DNA from: an uncultured Bacteroidia bacterium
GTDB lineage: Bacteria > Bacteroidota > Bacteroidia > Bacteroidales > UBA932
Length of the DNA stretch: 64,000 nt
NCBI GenBank assembly: GCA_902774145.1
Contig: CACYHC010000015.1
Location: forward strand, 24,536-88,535
Reading direction: 5' to 3'
In this document: positions 1 through 9,059 of the stretch, piece after piece
How positions within the stretch are numbered: position 1 is the stretch's first letter
Layout: each line of letters starts with the position of its first letter
Position numbers and translations under genes: made by a program
The notes under the pieces: model-generated
The model's database searches: none
Seen by the model: the letters and a program-made list of their open reading frames with translations, nothing else
Told to the model about the DNA's origin: nothing

Positions 1-1
1 C

Positions 2-877
2 GTCTTTACCGGCGCCGATGTGGAAATCCGCCGCGGCGACAAGGTGGCCTTCATCGGCCGGAACGGCGAGGGCAAGACGACCCTGATGCGCGTCATCACC
101 GGAGAATTGGATCCGCTTGCCGGGGAGGTCTTTCACGGCTACAATGTGGATTTGGGCTATTTTGCCCAGAACCAGGAGGACGTGCTGGACGGGAAGGATA
201 CCGTGTTCGGTACCCTGGACCGCATCGCCGTGGGGGATGTCCGCACGAAACTGCGCGATATCCTGGCGCAGTTCCTTTTCCGCGGCGAGGATATCGACAA
301 GCGCGTGAGCGTGCTCAGCGGCGGCGAACGCGCCCGGCTGGGCATGGCGAAGTTGATGCTCCAGCGCTACAACCTGCTCTGTCTGGACGAGCCGACCAAC
401 CATATGGACATCAAGTCCAAGGACATCCTCAAAGGGGCGCTCCAATCTTATGACGGGACGCTGATTATCGTCTCCCACGACCGGGATTTCCTGGACGGCC
501 TGGTCGATAAACTTTACGAATTCCGCGACGGCCGCGTGCGGGAGTTCCTCGGCACGGTGCAGGAATATCTGGAGAAACGCCGGCTGGAATCCCTGCGGGA
601 ACTGGAGCGCAGCGCGGCTGCTCCTGTGGCGGAGAAGCCTGCCAAACCCGCGAAGCCGGCCGCTCCGGCGCCGCCCAAACAGGACCGAAAGACGCGCAAC
701 CGCATCTCCTGGCTGGAATGCGAGATTGAAAAACTCGAAACGCGGATGAAGGAAATCGAAACGGTCCTTTCCGCCCCCGGCCCCGAGGACGACATCATGG
801 ACCTCACCCGCGAATACCTCGAATGCAAGCGCGACCTCGACGCCAAAACCGACGAGTGGGGCAGTTTGAGTCTGTAG
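2..877 (+). CDS. ABC-F family ATPase, C-terminal part (5' end outside window)
   Basis: This is the second nucleotide-binding domain and tail of an ABC-F protein, a soluble ATPase family that acts on ribosomes rather than as a transporter. The frame is open to the window edge, so the first ATP-binding domain is missing; the GTG at 20 is internal. Visible motifs are Walker A GRNGEGKTT, signature LSGGERARLGMAK and Walker B LLCLDEPTNHMD, followed by the H-loop histidine in IIVSHDRDF. A Pro/Ala/Lys-rich linker then leads to a C-terminal charged coiled coil, as in Uup/YdiF-like members. It ends one base before the stop of the convergent DUF234 ATPase. The subfamily cannot be fixed from half a protein. 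Confidence 0.9.
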   Translation, partial: VFTGADVEIRRGDKVAFIGRNGEGKTTLMRVITGELDPLAGEVFHGYNVDLGYFAQNQEDVLDGKDTVFGTLDRIAVGDVRTKLRDILAQFLFRGEDIDKRVSVLSGGERARLGMAKLMLQRYNLLCLDEPTNHMDIKSKDILKGALQSYDGTLIIVSHDRDFLDGLVDKLYEFRDGRVREFLGTVQEYLEKRRLESLRELERSAAAPVAEKPAKPAKPAAPAPPKQDRKTRNRISWLECEIEKLETRMKEIETVLSAPGPEDDIMDLTREYLECKRDLDAKTDEWGSLSL

Positions 878-2302
878 TTACAAGTCCGCCAGGGTAATGA
901 CTTTCTGGAAGGCGCCGGCATATTCATTCAGGGATAGCCCCTCTGTCGTAACCAATGTCATATGAACCACCTTTCGACGGGGGAGCCTTTCTTGAAGAAG
1001 GTTAAGCCGATGTGTCAGTTTCTTGTCGTATTCCTTTGTTACGCGAAATTCCTCATTGTAGAATTTCATCTCGCAGAGGTTCACGACATTATCCGCCCGG
1101 TCGATAATCAAGTCGATTTGCGTTCCTTCCTGTTCGTCGTCTCCCCGGAGCGCCCATTGCGACTCGATGGAATTTACGCCACTTACTCCCAAAGCGTTCT
1201 TGATTTCATCAATATGGTTCAAGCAGAGTTCTTCAAATGCATGGCCCTTCCACGCGTTTAATGTAGGCGATTTGAGATTATTCGTCCAGAAATGCCTGTC
1301 TGTGACTTTCTTCTTGTCCAGAAAATATAACCAGAAACGGCAGAAACTGTCGCAGAGCCGATAGCGTATGACTTTTTTCTCTCCAAAGGGAGAATATTTT
1401 ACGATAAAGTTGCTGGCTATGAGGGCATTAAGTTGTTTGGTGAAGTTATTGCCACCAGGATTGCCTGTCAGTTTCAATAGTTCATCGCGTGTGTATCCGG
1501 CGTGTCTGCCTGCAAGGATACTGATAATGCTTTTGTATTCTTCCGGATTGACAAACAGTGAACCGAACAACAGGTCAAATTCGTCCTCTAATTTAGCGTC
1601 CTTGGCAAAAAACAGGCTGTCAATATTCTGCGCCAGCGACCATTCCGGCTCCAACATCCCCAGATAATATGGAATTCCCCCCAGTACCATATAGGACTGG
1701 GCGATATCATAGAGCGACATTTTTATCCCTGCCGCCTTGTAAAATGCCTTGCATTCCGACAATGTGAAAGGATGTAGATGAATTTTACGGGTAAGCCGTC
1801 CGTATAATCCGCCCTTGCTGTTGATCAGGTTGTCCTCAATCCAGGAGGTGGCGCTTCCACAAACAATCAGCAGGATATCATCGCGTTTTGAAGCCCAGCC
1901 ATTCCAGAAGTTCTCGAAGGCGGAGATGAATCTGGAGCGTGCCGTATCCATCCAGGGAAGTTCATCGATAAAAATGACTTTCTTCCCGCCGGTGCCTTGT
2001 TTTTCCATCAACTGCTCCAGCAGAAAGAACGCATCCATCCACGATTTAGGGGCGGGGGAGTCTTTCAGCCCGTATCTCATCAACGTAATGTGGAATGCCT
2101 TGAGCTGGTCCTGAAGAAGGTTCTTTTTCTCCCTGTCGTACGGCGACAGGCCGGTATGCCAGAAAGCAAACTTCCCCTTGAAATGCTCTTTGACCAGGAA
2201 GGTCTTTCCTACTCGTCTGCGTCCGTAAATGGCGACAAACTCGGATTTGTCGCTGTGGAATAACTTGTCAAGTTGTGTTTGCTCGGCTTTTCTCCCTACC
2301 AT
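878..2302 (-). CDS. AAA ATPase with DUF234 nuclease-like C-terminus
   Basis: The 474-aa protein has an N-terminal P-loop ATPase (Walker A YGRRRVGKTFLV near residue 27, Walker B VIFIDELPWMD near 110) and a DUF234-type C-terminus. That C-terminus contains IDLIIDRADNVVNLCEMKF, a D...ExK pattern typical of restriction-endonuclease-like folds. Members are scattered through archaea and anaerobic bacteria; their role is unknown, but the ATPase plus nuclease layout suggests action on nucleic acid. The gene is clearly poorer in GC than its neighbours, which suggests horizontal transfer. A TAnnTTTG promoter lies 19 bases upstream of the ATG. Its stop codon abuts that of the ABC-F gene. Confidence 0.88.
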   Translation of the reverse strand: MVGRKAEQTQLDKLFHSDKSEFVAIYGRRRVGKTFLVKEHFKGKFAFWHTGLSPYDREKKNLLQDQLKAFHITLMRYGLKDSPAPKSWMDAFFLLEQLMEKQGTGGKKVIFIDELPWMDTARSRFISAFENFWNGWASKRDDILLIVCGSATSWIEDNLINSKGGLYGRLTRKIHLHPFTLSECKAFYKAAGIKMSLYDIAQSYMVLGGIPYYLGMLEPEWSLAQNIDSLFFAKDAKLEDEFDLLFGSLFVNPEEYKSIISILAGRHAGYTRDELLKLTGNPGGNNFTKQLNALIASNFIVKYSPFGEKKVIRYRLCDSFCRFWLYFLDKKKVTDRHFWTNNLKSPTLNAWKGHAFEELCLNHIDEIKNALGVSGVNSIESQWALRGDDEQEGTQIDLIIDRADNVVNLCEMKFYNEEFRVTKEYDKKLTHRLNLLQERLPRRKVVHMTLVTTEGLSLNEYAGAFQKVITLADL

Positions 2303-2320
2303 AGGTCGTTATGTTTTCTG

Positions 2321-2351
2321 CAAATATAGATTTATTTTCCCAAACCCGCAA
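2321..2351 (-). promoter_or_regulatory. Bacteroidota-type promoter of the DUF234 ATPase gene
   Basis: On the minus strand TTG (2349-2351), 20 bases, then TATATTTG (2321-2328) match the Bacteroidota -33/-7 pattern. The ATG at 2302 follows closely, giving a short leader. The promoter overlaps the nearer copy of the direct repeat described at 2331-2422. Confidence 0.55.
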
Positions 2352-2422
2352 TAATTTGTAAGTTCTTGGAGAAATAAACATTCTTTATTTTCCCAAAACA
2401 TGTGTAATTCATAAGTGCTTGG
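2331..2422. repeat. Two 39-bp imperfect direct repeats
   Basis: Two related stretches (2331-2369 and 2384-2422) each begin TTTATTTTCCCAAA and end with a TAAGTnCTTGG-like block, separated by 14 bp. They fill the gap between umuC and the DUF234 ATPase start, and the nearer copy covers the ATPase promoter. They could be operator repeats or a small AT-rich tandem duplication that came with the ATPase gene. Confidence 0.6.
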
Positions 2423-2426
2423 GGCT

Positions 2427-3689
2427 TTAAACCCTGACTTTCGGAAGGTCTTCCCAGCGGGTGGTGTAGTGGGGGGACTGGTGGTCGCGGGCGGCTTTGA
2501 CGATGCCGTCGCCCTGGGCGCCGAAGCGGATGGCCCCCGGTCCGAAGGCCTTGGTGATGCTGTCGATGGACTGCGAGAGGCGCGATTCCCGCTGCACCGC
2601 CCCGTCGTCTTCCCAGAGCGAGCGGACGAAATCGGCTTCCTGAACGATTTTGGTGATGATGACGCCGGCCCGTTTGTAGCCGAAACCCGGCCGCCAGAGT
2701 TTCCGGCAGGTGTCGACGGCGGCAAGGACGAGTGTGCGGTGGTCCGCAGTAGCGTCGATGAACGGTACACAAATCCCGGCGGAAGTCTGCGGGGCGCTCT
2801 CCTTGAAACGGTTGGTCGATGCGAAGACCACCATTTCCAGGGCCAGGGAATGTTGCCTGCGCAGTTTCTGCACCGCGCTTTCGGCGAAATTGGCCACCTG
2901 CTCGCAGAGTTCGGGCATCGCTTCGATTTCGTGCGCGAAGGAGCGCGACACGCAGATGCTCTGCTTCGGCTCCACCAGGTCTTCGAACTCGATGCAGGGG
3001 ATGCCCTGCAGTTCCTTCCAGGTGTGGAAGCCGGGCTGGAAAAAGAGCTTTCGCACGGTTGTTTCGCTCAGTTGTACATAGTCCCAGGCGCTGCGCACGC
3101 CCATCTGCTCCATTTTTTTCAGGGACCGGCGGCCGATGCCCCAGACATCGCCGACAGGGAACTTGCGCAGCACTTTTTCAATGTCCTTGGGACGGTGCAG
3201 GTAGCAGCCGCCCTGCAGCTTGGGGTACTGCTTGCAGAGTTTCGAAGCGATTTTCGCGAGCGTCTTCGTCGGCGCGATGCCTACGGATACGGGAATGGCG
3301 GTCCATTTCAGGCAGGTGGCGGAAATGCGCTTGGCGTAGGCGTCGAAGTCGATGTTGTCCATCCCGCTCAGGTCGAGGAAGGCTTCGTCGATGGAATACT
3401 GCTCTACGCTCGGCGCGAAGCTGCGGAGTACTTCCTGCACGCGGCGGGACATATCGCCGTACAGGGGAAAATTGCCGGAGAATACCGCGACGCCGTTGCG
3501 CTCCACGATGTCGCGGATTTTGAAGTAGGGGTCGCCCATTTTGATGCCGAGGGCCTTCGCTTCGTTGGAACGGGCCACCGCGCAGCCGTCGTTGTTGGAC
3601 AGTACGATGACCGGCTTCCCGTTCAGTTCCGGACGGAAAACCCGTTCGCAGGACGCGAAAAAGTTGTTGCAGTCGGCCAGGGCGTACAT
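2427..3689 (-). CDS. umuC: Y-family DNA polymerase V catalytic subunit
   Basis: The 420-aa protein is the error-prone translesion polymerase that acts with processed UmuD. The N-terminus shows [13 protein letters not shown], and [11 protein letters not shown] carries catalytic acidic residues near 100. An HhH region follows around [15 protein letters not shown], and a C-terminal little-finger domain completes the usual length of about 420 aa. It starts immediately after the umuD stop (TAG then ATG), so the two form one operon. Regulation is probably by DNA damage, but no LexA box could be recognised. Confidence 0.95.
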   Translation of the reverse strand: MYALADCNNFFASCERVFRPELNGKPVIVLSNNDGCAVARSNEAKALGIKMGDPYFKIRDIVERNGVAVFSGNFPLYGDMSRRVQEVLRSFAPSVEQYSIDEAFLDLSGMDNIDFDAYAKRISATCLKWTAIPVSVGIAPTKTLAKIASKLCKQYPKLQGGCYLHRPKDIEKVLRKFPVGDVWGIGRRSLKKMEQMGVRSAWDYVQLSETTVRKLFFQPGFHTWKELQGIPCIEFEDLVEPKQSICVSRSFAHEIEAMPELCEQVANFAESAVQKLRRQHSLALEMVVFASTNRFKESAPQTSAGICVPFIDATADHRTLVLAAVDTCRKLWRPGFGYKRAGVIITKIVQEADFVRSLWEDDGAVQRESRLSQSIDSITKAFGPGAIRFGAQGDGIVKAARDHQSPHYTTRWEDLPKVRV

Positions 3690-4109
3690 CTACGCTTTCT
3701 TGATCACCCAGGTGACGACGCCCCAGATCAGGAACTGGTTGTCCGGCCCTACGGGAATGGGCTTGTAGCGCTTGTTCTTCGCATTGCAGGGCAGCAGGAC
3801 GGCCCCTTCCGCGCCGATTTCCACGCGTTTGACGGTGTATTCCCCGTCGATGAAGCAGACGGCCTTGCAGCCGTTGTAGGGGTCCAGCGCACGGTCCACG
3901 ATGATGATGTCGCCTTCGTCCATATCGGCGTCCACCATCGAAACGCCGTCCACGCGGAAGAAAAAGGTCGATGCAGAATGCCGGACCAGGAGTTTGACCA
4001 GGTCCAGACGCTCGCGTACATCCTCGGCGGGCGAGGGGAAGCCGGCCTTCACTTCCCCCAGGAAGGAAAATTCTTGAAGTCCGGACTCGGGAATCGGATA
4101 GGGTTGCAT
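3690..4109 (-). CDS. umuD: UmuD-type autocleaving mutagenesis protein
   Basis: This 139-aa S24-type peptidase-like protein matches UmuD in length. The Ala-Gly cleavage site is in [11 protein letters not shown] near residue 20. The catalytic serine is in [11 protein letters not shown] and the lysine in [10 protein letters not shown], the usual Ser-Lys dyad. The start is the ATG at 4109; the open frame runs much further upstream, but only as a shadow across obg. The real start is supported by a TATCTTTG box just upstream and by homology beginning at [10 protein letters not shown]. It is the first gene of umuDC. Confidence 0.93.
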   Translation of the reverse strand: MQPYPIPESGLQEFSFLGEVKAGFPSPAEDVRERLDLVKLLVRHSASTFFFRVDGVSMVDADMDEGDIIIVDRALDPYNGCKAVCFIDGEYTVKRVEIGAEGAVLLPCNAKNKRYKPIPVGPDNQFLIWGVVTWVIKKA

Positions 4110-4113
4110 ATGC

Positions 4114-4144
4114 GCAAAGATAAAAAAAGAATCACTATCTTTGC
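4114..4144. promoter_or_regulatory. Back-to-back promoters of umuDC and obg forming an inverted repeat
   Basis: In the 39-bp gap between the divergent genes, CAAAGATA (4115-4122) is the minus-strand -7 box TATCTTTG for umuD. TATCTTTG (4136-4143) is the plus-strand -7 box for obg. Together they form a 9-bp inverted repeat (GCAAAGATA and TATCTTTGC) with a 13-base spacer. Each box lies within 6 bases of the start codon it serves, so leaders are very short or absent. Confidence 0.6.
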
Positions 4145-4148
4145 ATCT

Positions 4149-5141
4149 ATGGCAGAAAGTAACTTCATAGACTACGTAAAAATATTCTGCGCTTCCGGAC
4201 ACGGGGGAGCGGGGTCGATGCACCTGCACCGCGCGAAGTATATTCCCAAGGGCGGGCCCGACGGGGGAGACGGCGGGCGCGGCGGCCACGTCATCCTGCG
4301 CGTCAATCCGCAGTTCTGGACGCTGATTCACCTGAAATACCGCAAGCATGTCAAGGCGGAGGACGGGGCGCCCGGCAGCGGCGCGCTCCGCAAGGGGAAG
4401 AACGGCGCCGACATTGTCCTGGAGGTGCCCGCCGGAACGGTCGTGAAGAACGCCGAGACCGGGGAGCAGCTTTTCGAGCTGACGGAAGCGGGCCAGGAGC
4501 ACATCCTTTGCAGGGGTGGCCGCGGCGGCCTGGGCAACGACAATTTCAAAAGCGCCACCAACCAGACGCCGCGTTATGCGCAGCCCGGCGAAGAAGGGGA
4601 AGAAGGCTGGTTCGTGCTGGAACTCAAACTGCTGGCGGATGTCGGTCTCGTCGGTTTCCCGAACGCGGGCAAATCGACGCTGCTTTCGGTGCTGACCGCG
4701 GCGAAGCCCAAAATCGCCGATTATGCTTTTACGACGCTGGAACCGAATCTCGGCATCGTGAATTACCGCGACGGCCGTTCCTTCGTGATGGCGGACATTC
4801 CGGGCATTATCGAGGGCGCGCACGAGGGCAAGGGAATCGGCATCCGCTTTTTACGGCATATCGAGCGCAATGCGGTGCTGCTGTTCCTGGTGAGCGTGGA
4901 AGAAGAAGACATCGCCGCGGCCTATAAAACGCTGCTCGCGGAACTGAAGCAGTACAATCCGGAGCTGCTGACCAAACAGCGCGTCCTGGCCATTACCAAA
5001 TGCGATTGCGTCGATGCGGACATCGAGCGCGAAATCGCGCCGCACCTGCCGCGCAAACTTCCGCACGTCTTCATCTCTTCCGTCAGCGGTGAAGGCCTGG
5101 AACAACTCAAAGACATCCTTTGGAAAGCCCTGCAACAATGA
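4149..5141 (+). CDS. obg: Obg family GTPase
   Basis: The 330-aa essential GTPase is involved in large-subunit ribosome assembly and stress control. The glycine-rich Obg fold fills the first ~160 residues ([20 protein letters not shown] and [13 protein letters not shown]). The GTPase domain follows with G1 GFPNAGKST, switch region [12 protein letters not shown]3 DIPGIIEGA and G4 TKCD. The frame is open far upstream, but conserved sequence begins at the ATG at 4149, directly after a TATCTTTG promoter box. It overlaps the next gene by 4 bases (ATGA), implying translational coupling. Confidence 0.96.
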   Translation: MAESNFIDYVKIFCASGHGGAGSMHLHRAKYIPKGGPDGGDGGRGGHVILRVNPQFWTLIHLKYRKHVKAEDGAPGSGALRKGKNGADIVLEVPAGTVVKNAETGEQLFELTEAGQEHILCRGGRGGLGNDNFKSATNQTPRYAQPGEEGEEGWFVLELKLLADVGLVGFPNAGKSTLLSVLTAAKPKIADYAFTTLEPNLGIVNYRDGRSFVMADIPGIIEGAHEGKGIGIRFLRHIERNAVLLFLVSVEEEDIAAAYKTLLAELKQYNPELLTKQRVLAITKCDCVDADIEREIAPHLPRKLPHVFISSVSGEGLEQLKDILWKALQQ

Positions 5142-5737
5142 CTCTGATTGAACATCTCCACTTCGTGGACCGGGACCTGACCCTGGCCATCAATTCCCTG
5201 CACTGCACCCAGACGGATTACCTCTGGCTGCTCTTCTCGAACAAATCCGTCTGGTTCGTGATGTACGCGATTGTCGCCTTCTTCCTGTTCCGGCGGCTGG
5301 GCTGGCGTCGCGCCTTGCTCTGGATTGTGGCTATTGTATTGATGATTACCTGCTGCGACCAGTTCTCCAATTTCATCAAGGACCTGGTGGCGCGCTGGCG
5401 TCCCTGCAAAGATCCTTATATGCTTAATAATGGGCTCTGGGTGTTGGAAGGCGGCGGCAACTACGGCTTCTATTCCGCCCACGCAGCCAACACGATGGCC
5501 TTTGCGGTGGGGTCCCTGATGGCCTTCCGCTCCGACGGCAGCCGTTGCCGTCCCTATGCGATTTGGATTTTCAGCTGGGCCTTCCTCGTGGGCATCAGCC
5601 GCATTTTCGTCGGCAAACACTTCCTGGGCGACGTGCTGGTGGGCTTCCTCGTCGGCGCTGTTATTGCGCAACTGATTGGCTTGATGGCGCTTTGGCTGAC
5701 AAAACGTTTAGTCTTCTTCCGTCCAGCGATACACTGA
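5138..5737 (+). CDS. PAP2 family membrane phosphatase
   Basis: The 199-aa integral membrane protein has the three PAP2 signature motifs: KDLVARWRP (KX6RP), YSAHAANTM (the SxH motif) and [12 protein letters not shown] (SRX5HX3D). Several hydrophobic helices precede and separate them. The family removes phosphate from lipid phosphates such as undecaprenyl diphosphate, phosphatidate or lipid A. The exact substrate cannot be read from the sequence. Translation is coupled to obg by an ATGA overlap. Its 3' end overlaps the convergent lipid kinase gene by 77 bp. Confidence 0.85.
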   Translation: MTLIEHLHFVDRDLTLAINSLHCTQTDYLWLLFSNKSVWFVMYAIVAFFLFRRLGWRRALLWIVAIVLMITCCDQFSNFIKDLVARWRPCKDPYMLNNGLWVLEGGGNYGFYSAHAANTMAFAVGSLMAFRSDGSRCRPYAIWIFSWAFLVGISRIFVGKHFLGDVLVGFLVGAVIAQLIGLMALWLTKRLVFFRPAIH

Positions 5738-6629
5738 CGGGCAGGCGTCCCTCGATTTCGCCGTCCACTTCCACGATGTCCCGCGACGCTTCGTCCAGCG
5801 GCTCGATGCGCAGTTCCCGGCAGCGGAAACTCAGGGCCAGCGCCGATTCGTAAATCGTTCCGCCGAAGAGGCGGGGGACTTCCGCCACCAGCTTCGAGAG
5901 TTTCGCCTTCGGCACCACCAGTACGTCGATGAGGCCGTCGTCGGGCTCCGCGAGCGGTACCTGGCGCATACCGCCGCCGCTGTATTTTCCGTTGCCGACG
6001 GCAATCGAATAGCATTCTCCACAGAAGCGTTCCTCTCCGTCGCCGGTAACGCGCACGCGGATGGCCTTGATATGGAAAATCGTGTGCATCAGCGCGTCCA
6101 GATAAATCATCTTGCTGCGAAGGCCGGCCTCTTTCTGCCGATTGACCCGTTCGCAGACGTGCGCGTCGAAGCCGGTGCCCGCGCCGTTCGCCATCCAGCT
6201 GTGGCTTCCTTCGCCGCCGAACTCCACGCGGACGACATCCTCGCCGCCCGTCGCCTTGACCGCCATCAGCGGGATAACCTTGAAGGCATCGTCGGACAGG
6301 CCGAAGGACTTGATCCAGTCGTTCCCGGAGCCGATGGGCGCTACGCCGAGGGTGAATTCCGCCGGATCCGCGCCGGTGTCGGCGCAGCCCTCGAGTACGC
6401 CGCCCAGGACTTCGTGGATGCTGCCGTCGCCGCCCACCGCGAGCAGTTTCCGCCAGCCGAGCGCGACCGCTTCGCGCGCCAGTTCCCGGGCGTGTCCCTT
6501 GTGCGCCGTGCGGACGATTTTGTAGCCGATGCCGTGCGCGTCGATCTCCTTCTGCGCTTTTTCCCAGAGGCCGATGGTCTTGCTCGACCCCGCGTGGGCG
6601 TTGGCGATAATGTACCAGTCGCCGCTCAT
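5661..6629 (-). CDS. Diacylglycerol/sphingosine kinase-like lipid kinase (YegS/BmrU type)
   Basis: The 322-aa protein starts MSGDWYIIANAHAGS, the usual N-terminus of the DAGK catalytic domain. The nucleotide-binding motif GGDGSIHEVLGG lies near residue 63 and PIGSGNDWIKSFG further on. A C-terminal beta-rich domain with VPLAEPDDGLIDV completes the fold. It probably phosphorylates a membrane lipid. The start at 6629 overlaps the stop of the LacI-type regulator by 4 bases (ATGA), so the two are co-translated. The longer open frame to 6839 lies inside the regulator and is not coding. Confidence 0.87.
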   Translation of the reverse strand: MSGDWYIIANAHAGSSKTIGLWEKAQKEIDAHGIGYKIVRTAHKGHARELAREAVALGWRKLLAVGGDGSIHEVLGGVLEGCADTGADPAEFTLGVAPIGSGNDWIKSFGLSDDAFKVIPLMAVKATGGEDVVRVEFGGEGSHSWMANGAGTGFDAHVCERVNRQKEAGLRSKMIYLDALMHTIFHIKAIRVRVTGDGEERFCGECYSIAVGNGKYSGGGMRQVPLAEPDDGLIDVLVVPKAKLSKLVAEVPRLFGGTIYESALALSFRCRELRIEPLDEASRDIVEVDGEIEGRLPVSVSLDGRRLNVLSAKAPSSQSVAQ

Positions 6630-7711
6630 GCGATAGGGAAAATGTTGATGCCGCTGCCGAAGGTGGCGCTGTAGTAGGGGAGGTTTTCCGCCAGGACGAT
6701 GTCGATGGGGGAGTAGCTGACTTTCTTCACGCCGGGCCGCTTGTAGAGCATATATTCCAGGATGGCGGTGACCGCCTGGTAGCCTTGGAGTTCCGGGTTC
6801 TGGCAAATCAGGGCGGAGATTTCGCGGTTGCGCAGGCATTCCGCATTGCGCTGCGTAAGGTCGAACCCGACGACGGAAATATCGCAGATGCCCAGGTTGT
6901 TGAGCAATTCCGCGAGCAGATAGGCGCGCGAGTTCTGGAGCGCAATCCCGCCGATGTCCGGATGCTGCTCAAAGACCCGGGCGAAGGTGTCGTCGTTGCC
7001 GGCCAGGACGGAATACTTGCTGGTGAAGGTTTCCCTTCCGGCGCCCCGCTGTGAAAAAAACTCCGTCCAGCCCTCTTTGCGCCGGGTGGTGTTGACGGGC
7101 TCCCGTTTGTTTACCGGATCCGCCTCGAACAGGATAATGCTTTTGCCCGGAGGCGTGATGCGGTGCAGGATTTCCGCCTGGATGCGGCCGGCGGCGTGGG
7201 CGTCGGCGCACAGGAAGGTGAGGGGACGCGTACCGGTGACCTCCGAATCTACCATGACATAGGGGGTGTGATGCGCGTCCAGTTCCCGGCACAGTTCCCG
7301 TGTCTCTTCACTGAAAGACGGGCCGATAATCACGGCGTCCGGCCGGGCGGCCAGGATTTTTTTATAGGCGTTCCGGTAGGAACGGATATCGAACTGGTTG
7401 TAGTAGAAGGTTTCCAGTTCGACGCTTACGTCGTTGTATTCGTCGATGGCGCGGCGGATGCCTTCTTCGATGAGCCACCAGTAGTCGCCCTGCGTCGTCT
7501 GGGGCATCGTGACGGCAATCTTCAGCTGTTTGAAAAAACCGACGGCCGAATTGTGGATATTGGAACGGTAGCCGACCTCCTTGAGGACCTTCTCCACCGC
7601 CTCCATATTCTTCTCCGACACCTTGCCCCGGTTGTGGATAATCCGGTCCACTGTGCCCGCGGACACGCCGGCCATCTCGGCGATTTGCTTGATACTGAAC
7701 TTTTTTCCCAT
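6626..7711 (-). CDS. LacI family transcriptional regulator
   Basis: The 361-aa protein has an N-terminal LacI helix-turn-helix (FSIKQIAEMAGVSAGTVDRI, residues 5-24) and hinge, then a periplasmic-binding-protein-like sensor domain (residues ~60-350). The ligand is probably a sugar or related small molecule but is not identifiable. The ATG at 7711 is chosen because the HTH begins there; the open frame extends to 7810 without conserved sequence. It is the first gene of a two-gene unit with the lipid kinase, an unusual partner for a LacI regulator. Confidence 0.88.
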   Translation of the reverse strand: MGKKFSIKQIAEMAGVSAGTVDRIIHNRGKVSEKNMEAVEKVLKEVGYRSNIHNSAVGFFKQLKIAVTMPQTTQGDYWWLIEEGIRRAIDEYNDVSVELETFYYNQFDIRSYRNAYKKILAARPDAVIIGPSFSEETRELCRELDAHHTPYVMVDSEVTGTRPLTFLCADAHAAGRIQAEILHRITPPGKSIILFEADPVNKREPVNTTRRKEGWTEFFSQRGAGRETFTSKYSVLAGNDDTFARVFEQHPDIGGIALQNSRAYLLAELLNNLGICDISVVGFDLTQRNAECLRNREISALICQNPELQGYQAVTAILEYMLYKRPGVKKVSYSPIDIVLAENLPYYSATFGSGINIFPIA

Positions 7712-7727
7712 TGTACAGGCGGGCGTT

Positions 7728-7737
7728 CGGGCGCCCG
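7728..7737. promoter_or_regulatory. CGGGCGCCCG palindrome upstream of the LacI-type gene
   Basis: A perfect 10-bp GC palindrome lies 16 bases upstream of the regulator start codon, within a GC-rich leader. LacI regulators bind CG-centred palindromes and often autoregulate, so this is a candidate operator. No second copy was seen nearby and the assignment is tentative. Confidence 0.3.
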
Positions 7738-7764
7738 TTCCCGGAGAACAAAGTAAATAAATAA

Positions 7765-7795
7765 TTGGAAATGTTGCAAGGGTTTTGTAATTTTG
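7765..7795 (+). promoter_or_regulatory. Bacteroidota-type promoter of the outer-membrane barrel gene
   Basis: TTG (7765-7767), 20 bases, then TAATTTTG (7788-7795) match the -33/-7 pattern. The ATG at 7816 follows 20 bases later. This promoter probably also serves dut and murF. Confidence 0.6.
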
Positions 7796-7815
7796 AAAAT
7801 CTAAAAACAACGATT

Positions 7816-8622
7816 ATGAAAAAACTGTTCGTCGCCCTGGTCCTTTGTGCTGCAACGGGCGGCAGTCTCTTCGCCCAGGAACTTCCCCAGGAGCCTCCGC
7901 AGGCACCTGTACAGGAAGAAAAAGTCCCCTTCAGTGAAAGGTTTGCCCAGAAGCTGCTTACCGGCCCGAGCAAGAGCTGGTTTGCCAAGCATTTCTTCAT
8001 CGGCGCCAAATTCGGCCTTTTCAATGACTGGGCACAGGGTGGGAATATGAATTTTTCTTATATCCTGCGTCCCTCGTTCGGCTATTATATCAATGACCGC
8101 TGGGCCGTCGGACTGAAATTGAAATTTATCGACAGCCGGCTGAAAAGGAGTGAAACCGGCAGCGGCGCGGTGTCCTTTTTCGACAACCTCAATTACTCCA
8201 TCGCCACGCTGCTCATGGGAAAAGGGCTCGCCAATAATTTCATGTCCTGGCAGGTGAACGAGTTCGCCCGTTACCGCGCGACCAAACTCTTCTGGGACAA
8301 ATTGAACCTCTGGATCGAGTTCAATGTCTACCAGGGAATGAAATGGGAGCGCATGGACAACGGGGCGCTGGACGGCGCTTCCCGCCAATTCATCTATGGC
8401 GCGGGCCTCTATCCGGCCATTACCTACAATATCACGAACAAGTGGATGCTCTACACCTCTTTTGAGCTCCTTTCGTTCGCCTATGACGGTGCCGTTAAGC
8501 CCCAGTTCGATCTGTCTGGTGTCACCACCAGGGTCAATCAAGGGACCTTTACTTTCCAGGCCAACCCCCTGTATGCCATTGCCAAAGGCATCGTGAACAT
8601 CAGCATCGTAAAGAGTTTCTAA
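7816..8622 (+). CDS. Secreted outer-membrane beta-barrel protein, function unknown
   Basis: The 268-aa protein has a clear signal peptide ([20 protein letters not shown], then Q) and a Pro/Gln/Glu-rich segment. A mature region of alternating aromatic strands follows (for example [26 protein letters not shown]) and ends in a phenylalanine (IVKSF), as expected for a small barrel inserted by BAM. No catalytic motif was recognised. The ATG at 7816 is preferred over upstream codons because it begins the signal peptide downstream of a good promoter. Its stop overlaps the dut start by one base. Confidence 0.7.
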   Translation: MKKLFVALVLCAATGGSLFAQELPQEPPQAPVQEEKVPFSERFAQKLLTGPSKSWFAKHFFIGAKFGLFNDWAQGGNMNFSYILRPSFGYYINDRWAVGLKLKFIDSRLKRSETGSGAVSFFDNLNYSIATLLMGKGLANNFMSWQVNEFARYRATKLFWDKLNLWIEFNVYQGMKWERMDNGALDGASRQFIYGAGLYPAITYNITNKWMLYTSFELLSFAYDGAVKPQFDLSGVTTRVNQGTFTFQANPLYAIAKGIVNISIVKSF

Positions 8623-9056
8623 TGACGGTTAAAGTTGTCAACAGGAGCGGGGGAGCGCTACCTGCCTATGCGACGGCGCTTTCCGCCGGAATGGACGTGC
8701 GGGCTTTTCTGGAAAGTCCCGTCGTGCTGAAGCCCCTGGAGCGGGCGATGATTCCCACGGGCCTCTACCTGGAGATTCCCGCTGGTTATGAAGTGCAGGT
8801 GCGTCCCCGCAGCGGTCTGGCCGCGAAGAAGGGGATTACGGTGCTCAATGCGCCCGGCACCATCGACGCGGATTATCGCGGGGAAGTGAAGGTGATTCTG
8901 GTCAACCTTTCCGACGAACCTTTTACCGTGGAAAACGGCGAGCGCATTGCCCAGCTGGTGCTTGCGAGGCACGAGAGCATCGAGTGGGAAAGTGTTGAGG
9001 AACTCGCGTCGACGGAGCGCGGCGAGGGGGGATTCGGCAGCACGGGAAGACAGTAG
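8622..9056 (+). CDS. dut: Deoxyuridine 5'-triphosphate nucleotidohydrolase
   Basis: The 144-aa trimeric dUTPase converts dUTP to dUMP and pyrophosphate, keeping uracil out of DNA and supplying dTMP synthesis. The family motifs are all present: AGMDVRAF, the [11 protein letters not shown] loop, [21 protein letters not shown], and the C-terminal P-loop-like [11 protein letters not shown] that closes over substrate. Length is typical. It overlaps the preceding gene by one base (TAATG) and is followed three bases later by murF. Confidence 0.97.
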   Translation: MTVKVVNRSGGALPAYATALSAGMDVRAFLESPVVLKPLERAMIPTGLYLEIPAGYEVQVRPRSGLAAKKGITVLNAPGTIDADYRGEVKVILVNLSDEPFTVENGERIAQLVLARHESIEWESVEELASTERGEGGFGSTGRQ

Positions 9057-9059
9057 CGT

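Noticed and set aside
2415-4148. Long open frame on + running into obg (908 aa in total)
   Set aside because: It is antisense to umuDC, has no obg-like sequence before 4149, and a promoter box lies just before 4149.
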